This document shows, in pieces, positions 61,358 to 64,000 of a stretch of DNA of 64,000 nt. Where the stretch lies: assembly GCF_046592965.1 (NCBI RefSeq), contig NZ_JBISBV010000001.1:248001-312000 (forward strand), written 5' to 3'. Positions within the stretch are counted from its first letter, which is position 1. Each line of letters opens with the position of its first letter. This DNA comes from Marivita sp046592965. GTDB taxonomy: Bacteria; Pseudomonadota; Alphaproteobacteria; Rhodobacterales; Rhodobacteraceae. The notes below the pieces were generated by a model. It did not search any database. It saw nothing but the letters and a program-made list of their open reading frames with translations, and had not been told where the DNA came from. Both the position numbers and the translations under genes were made by a program.

Positions 61358-61627
61358 GCTGGATGACCTCCAAAAAAAACGCGCCACAAGATGTTGTGTA
61401 CGCGCATCCACTGGCCACATCAGACGATCCGATTTGATGTATTCGCGCACCAGTTAACCGTCAACTCCAATGAATTCACGTGCTTGAACGGACACCGCAG
61501 TTGAGCCGTCACCGCAATTTGGGCAAAACTGGGGCAAGAATGAGGCAGTCCGTCGATCCTGACGGCACAAATCTGGAACAAGGGTTCGGCATCGTATCGC
61601 GCCCGTCCAGTTTGAAGGGAAACCGGA
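61358..61627. other. Gap after leuD (terminator and no gene)
   Basis: The 321 bp between leuD and the next gene (61307-61627) contain the terminator above, a 5-bp hairpin with CACAA (61385-61389) and TTGTG (61394-61398), and no ORF with a convincing ribosome binding site. I see no promoter motif beyond chance. The only other point is the start context of the following GTG gene, GAAGGG at 61615. Confidence 0.6.
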
Positions 61628-62458
61628 GTGGTCAAGCGGATCATCGGATCAGCTCTGCGCGCGCTGTTGATGGCGCTTTTGGTGGCGATTCCGTCACTTG
61701 TGCTGACTGACACGTCCAACGATGCGGCGCAGATGGCGGCTCTGATCGCGATGGTGGCGGCGGTCGTGACGTTTGTTGAGTATTTTAGTGAATACCCAAC
61801 CTTTCTCGAATTCCGCAACGCGCCGCCGTTCAACAGGCTACGTTTCCTCGCGCTCTTTTTCTGTGTGCTGTTCGCGTCATTGCTGATGCGTTCAGCTGGC
61901 AATCCAGATGATGCCAGTTTGTTGAAAGACCTGTCCTTCAGCGCAGCAGCGGTTCTCGACATCCCGTTTTCACCAATTCGACTGGTGACAATTGCGTTTG
62001 GCGATCTCTCCCATTTGGTCGATATCTCGACGGTCGCGCGCATCGCGAGCGTCTTGTTTGCAGTGACGGTCATCGTATTGGTTTTGTTCTGGCTTCATGC
62101 GCGGTTCATTTTCTGGCCGATCCGCAAGAAAGCATTCAACTTCTGGATCAACTTGCCTTTGTTCGACCCGACCTCTGGCCGCGATGTGCTGTTTCGGCTG
62201 AAGCGAGATGCACATGTTAACCTCGCCTTAGGATTTCTTCTGCCATTCCTGATCCCAGCATTGTTGCAGTGGAGCTTGGGCGCGTTCGACGCGGCGCTGT
62301 TGGCTGTGCCTGTCGTAGTGATCTGGATACTGTGCGCATGGGCGTTTTTGCCACTGACATTGATGATGCGCGGCATTGCCTTGTTTCGCGTCGCGGCTCT
62401 GGTCGAGGAAAAGAGACGCCGCGCCTACGCGCAGGACGACGAGTTGCAAATCGCCTGA
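61628..62458 (+). CDS. Integral membrane protein of unknown function (in the leu region)
   Basis: 276 residues. I do not recognise a domain. Hydrophobic segments lie near 8-28, 33-52, 70-88, 138-158, 198-218 and 225-248, with a basic C-terminal tail (KRRRAYAQDD). The GTG at 61628 has GAAGGG upstream. It overlaps the start region of the EEP-like gene. Its place between leuD and leuB is presumably chance or a conserved roseobacter arrangement; no link to leucine is evident. Confidence 0.7.
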   Translation: MVKRIIGSALRALLMALLVAIPSLVLTDTSNDAAQMAALIAMVAAVVTFVEYFSEYPTFLEFRNAPPFNRLRFLALFFCVLFASLLMRSAGNPDDASLLKDLSFSAAAVLDIPFSPIRLVTIAFGDLSHLVDISTVARIASVLFAVTVIVLVLFWLHARFIFWPIRKKAFNFWINLPLFDPTSGRDVLFRLKRDAHVNLALGFLLPFLIPALLQWSLGAFDAALLAVPVVVIWILCAWAFLPLTLMMRGIALFRVAALVEEKRRRAYAQDDELQIA

Positions 62459-63441
62459 TCCTGCTTTTGGCCGCGCTGATGACAAGCGCCTCAGTTACGT
62501 TTGCGCAGGAATTGCGACTGGCATTGTGGCATGTGCCACTGTCGCGCGACGGGCCGGGGCTGCTGCTGCGCGATCTGCAAAAACGCGATCCTGAACTGGC
62601 GGCGCTGGCCGCGGCGCTGAACAATGCGGATGCGGATGTCATCGTGTTGACCAAATTCGATTACGACGCAGCAGGTGCTGCGTTGGCGGCCTTTGTCGAA
62701 ATGCTTGGTGGAGGCTATGACTTCACGCTGCCTCTGCGTCCCAATTCCGGGATCGCAACCGACTTTGACGCCGACGCCGACGGGCGTCTTGGCGAACCCG
62801 AGGATGCTCAGGCCTACGGACGGTTTCCGGGGCAGGAGGGGTTGGCCGTGCTGTCTCGTTACCCGATCCACCTCGAGGGAGTGCGTTCATACAATCAGTT
62901 GCTTTGGAGCGAAATTCCCGGCTCGCACATGTCTCGCGAGGATGCCGGATATGGCGCGCAGCGGCTGTCTAGCGGCGGGCATTGGGTGGTGCCGGTCAAC
63001 GTGGCAGAGAACGCAGAGGCGCCGCGTTACCTGTCCCTGATGATCGGCCATGCCGGCGCGCCGGTGTTTGACGGCCCCGAAGATCGCAACGGGCGGCGTA
63101 ACTTTGATGAGTTGCGATTGTGGGAACAGATCATGGATGGCGTTCACGGTCCTCCACTCGGCGCGCCCTTGGTGTTCATGGCGAACTCCAATCTCGACCC
63201 CGACCGTGGCGAGGGATATCGCGGGGCGATGGGGCGATTTCTGTCGCGACCGGATTTGCAAGATCCTCTGCCGCGCCAGCCGACGGCCCATTGGGACGAC
63301 CCAGGTGCGATGCGCGTGTCCTATCTCTTGCCGTCGCGCGATCTGACCTTGCGCGATGCGAGGGTCTGGCCAGTGATGCCGGAGCAGGATCACAGTCTGA
63401 TCACTGTCGACATCGTCGTGCCAGATCCGCCGTTGCCTTGA
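62455..63441 (+). CDS. Endonuclease/exonuclease/phosphatase-like protein, degenerate
   Basis: About 328 residues from the CTG at 62455; the true start is unclear. Signal-like LILLLAALMTSASVTFAQE is followed by an EEP-fold pattern: GPGLLLRDL, DVIVLTKFDYD, GQEGLAVLSRYPI and a final QDHSLITVDI. Relatives use an Asn in the first strand and GDFN in the core; here these read LWHVPL and ANSNLDP, so some catalytic residues differ. No ATG, GTG or TTG with a ribosome binding site fits before the signal: candidates are CTG 62455, TTG 62467 and ATG 62338 (39 residues earlier). It overlaps the upstream membrane gene. Confidence 0.6.
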   Translation: MILLLAALMTSASVTFAQELRLALWHVPLSRDGPGLLLRDLQKRDPELAALAAALNNADADVIVLTKFDYDAAGAALAAFVEMLGGGYDFTLPLRPNSGIATDFDADADGRLGEPEDAQAYGRFPGQEGLAVLSRYPIHLEGVRSYNQLLWSEIPGSHMSREDAGYGAQRLSSGGHWVVPVNVAENAEAPRYLSLMIGHAGAPVFDGPEDRNGRRNFDELRLWEQIMDGVHGPPLGAPLVFMANSNLDPDRGEGYRGAMGRFLSRPDLQDPLPRQPTAHWDDPGAMRVSYLLPSRDLTLRDARVWPVMPEQDHSLITVDIVVPDPPLP

Positions 63442-63496
63442 CCAACCGGCTTTGCGGGGCTAGGCGAAACGCAAACCAGATGTTCAAAGGAACCCC

Positions 63497-64000
63497 ATGA
63501 TGAGCAACGCTTCGCTTCTGATTTTGCCCGGTGACGGGATTGGCCCCGAGGTGATGACCGAGGTGCGCAAGGTTATCGACTGGTACGGTGCCAAGCGCGA
63601 TCTCAATTTCGACGTGAGCGAGGATCTTGTCGGTGGGGCGGCCTATGACAGGCATGGAACGCCTCTGCACGACGATACGATGGCCAAGGCTCAAGAGGTT
63701 GACGCGGTCTTGCTGGGGGCCGTAGGCGGACCGAAGTACGACGCGCTCGATTTCAGTGTAAAGCCTGAACGGGGACTGTTGCGGTTGCGCAAGGAGATGG
63801 ACCTGTTCGCCAACCTGCGCCCGGCGCAGTGCTTTGATGCATTGGCCGATTTTTCTTCACTCAAGAAAGACGTGGTTGCCGGGCTCGATATCATGATCGT
63901 GCGCGAACTTACGTCAGGCATCTATTTCGGAGAGCCGCGCGGCATCTTCAACGAAGGCAATGAACGGGTTGGCATCAACACCCAGCGCTACACTGAAAGC
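63497..64000 (+). CDS. leuB: 3-Isopropylmalate dehydrogenase, N-terminal part (cut by window edge)
   Basis: 168 codons are visible; the rest lies right of the window. It oxidises 3-isopropylmalate with NAD in leucine synthesis. The beginning ASLLILPGDGIGPEV and the ELTSGIYFGEPRGI segment are typical. ATG codons lie at 63497 and 63500 with AAAGGA upstream. The 55-bp gap before it holds only this site. Two unrelated genes separate it from leuCD. Confidence 0.95.
   Translation, partial: MMSNASLLILPGDGIGPEVMTEVRKVIDWYGAKRDLNFDVSEDLVGGAAYDRHGTPLHDDTMAKAQEVDAVLLGAVGGPKYDALDFSVKPERGLLRLRKEMDLFANLRPAQCFDALADFSSLKKDVVAGLDIMIVRELTSGIYFGEPRGIFNEGNERVGINTQRYTES

Noticed and set aside
35622..61540. Exact 15-mer AAACTGGGGCAAGAA at 35622-35636 and 61526-61540, both between genes
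   Set aside because: By chance one to a few such repeats are expected in 64 kb on both strands, and the contexts (strand, distance to genes) differ.
1..64000. Phage, IS elements, CRISPR arrays, tRNA or rRNA genes
   Set aside because: I saw no transposase, integrase, repeat-spacer array or clover-leaf sequence; a tRNA scan would be decisive, but no candidate was noticed.

Overview
The window looks like origin-proximal chromosome from an alphaproteobacterium of the Rhodobacteraceae, probably the Roseobacter clade. The base composition is moderately GC-rich. The gene orders rho-mnmE-mnmG-rsmG-parA-parB and maf-aroE-coaE-dnaQ-secB-fxsA-timA-mltA-smr are typical of that group, and so are the DUF4175/TIGR02302 protein, the RTX/DUF4214 secreted protein and the small lipoprotein after argH. 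I see no rRNA, tRNA, CRISPR array, prophage or insertion sequence. Nearly everything is chromosomal housekeeping.

Layout. Bases 1-3466 hold an ABC exporter fragment and a tight hslO-NUDIX-cca run on the minus strand. Bases 3553-7768 carry a second NUDIX protein, a response-regulator/PP2C phosphatase facing a small Hpt protein, and ilvA behind a membrane protein. Bases 7868-16525 carry argG, a sulfotransferase-like gene, msrA, a ribokinase-family gene, the malic enzyme maeB and mutS. Bases 16522-20730 hold hrcA-grpE divergent from rph-rdgB-hemW. Bases 20732-27505 are the minus-strand block parB, parA, rsmG, mnmG, mnmE, rho, with three perfect 16-bp parS palindromes. Bases 27506-28015 are AT-rich with several DnaA-box-like 9-mers, and I interpret them as the replication origin oriC. 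From 28016 the genes run the other way (maf to dnaQ, then secB, fxsA, timA, mltA, smr).

Further right come a CAP/RTX/DUF4214 secreted protein, idi, a cytochrome c, ugd and a sugar transferase (envelope polysaccharide), tlpA, argH-lipoprotein-DUF2834-lysA, the DUF4175 protein, and arfB with a small possible leader transcript. These are followed by a queuosine-precursor transporter, a run of thioesterase, MFS transporter, mepA and a phytase-like gene, then yggT, recQ, yaaA, a hybrid histidine kinase, a thiolase, an MscS channel, and the leucine genes leuC-leuD-(two other genes)-leuB, with leuB cut by the right edge.

The two sides of 27.5 kb read away from each other, as expected for leading-strand genes flanking a bidirectional origin, and ParA/ParB and their parS sites lie within 6 kb of it. 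The most interesting points are the origin and parS architecture (two parS sites encode protein N-termini), a possible attenuator-like leader before arfB, a leuC leader with mutually exclusive hairpins over a short ORF, a perfect CtrA-type box before the sugar transferase gene, and two proteins with signs of decay or altered function (the phytase-like protein and the endonuclease/exonuclease/phosphatase-like protein).
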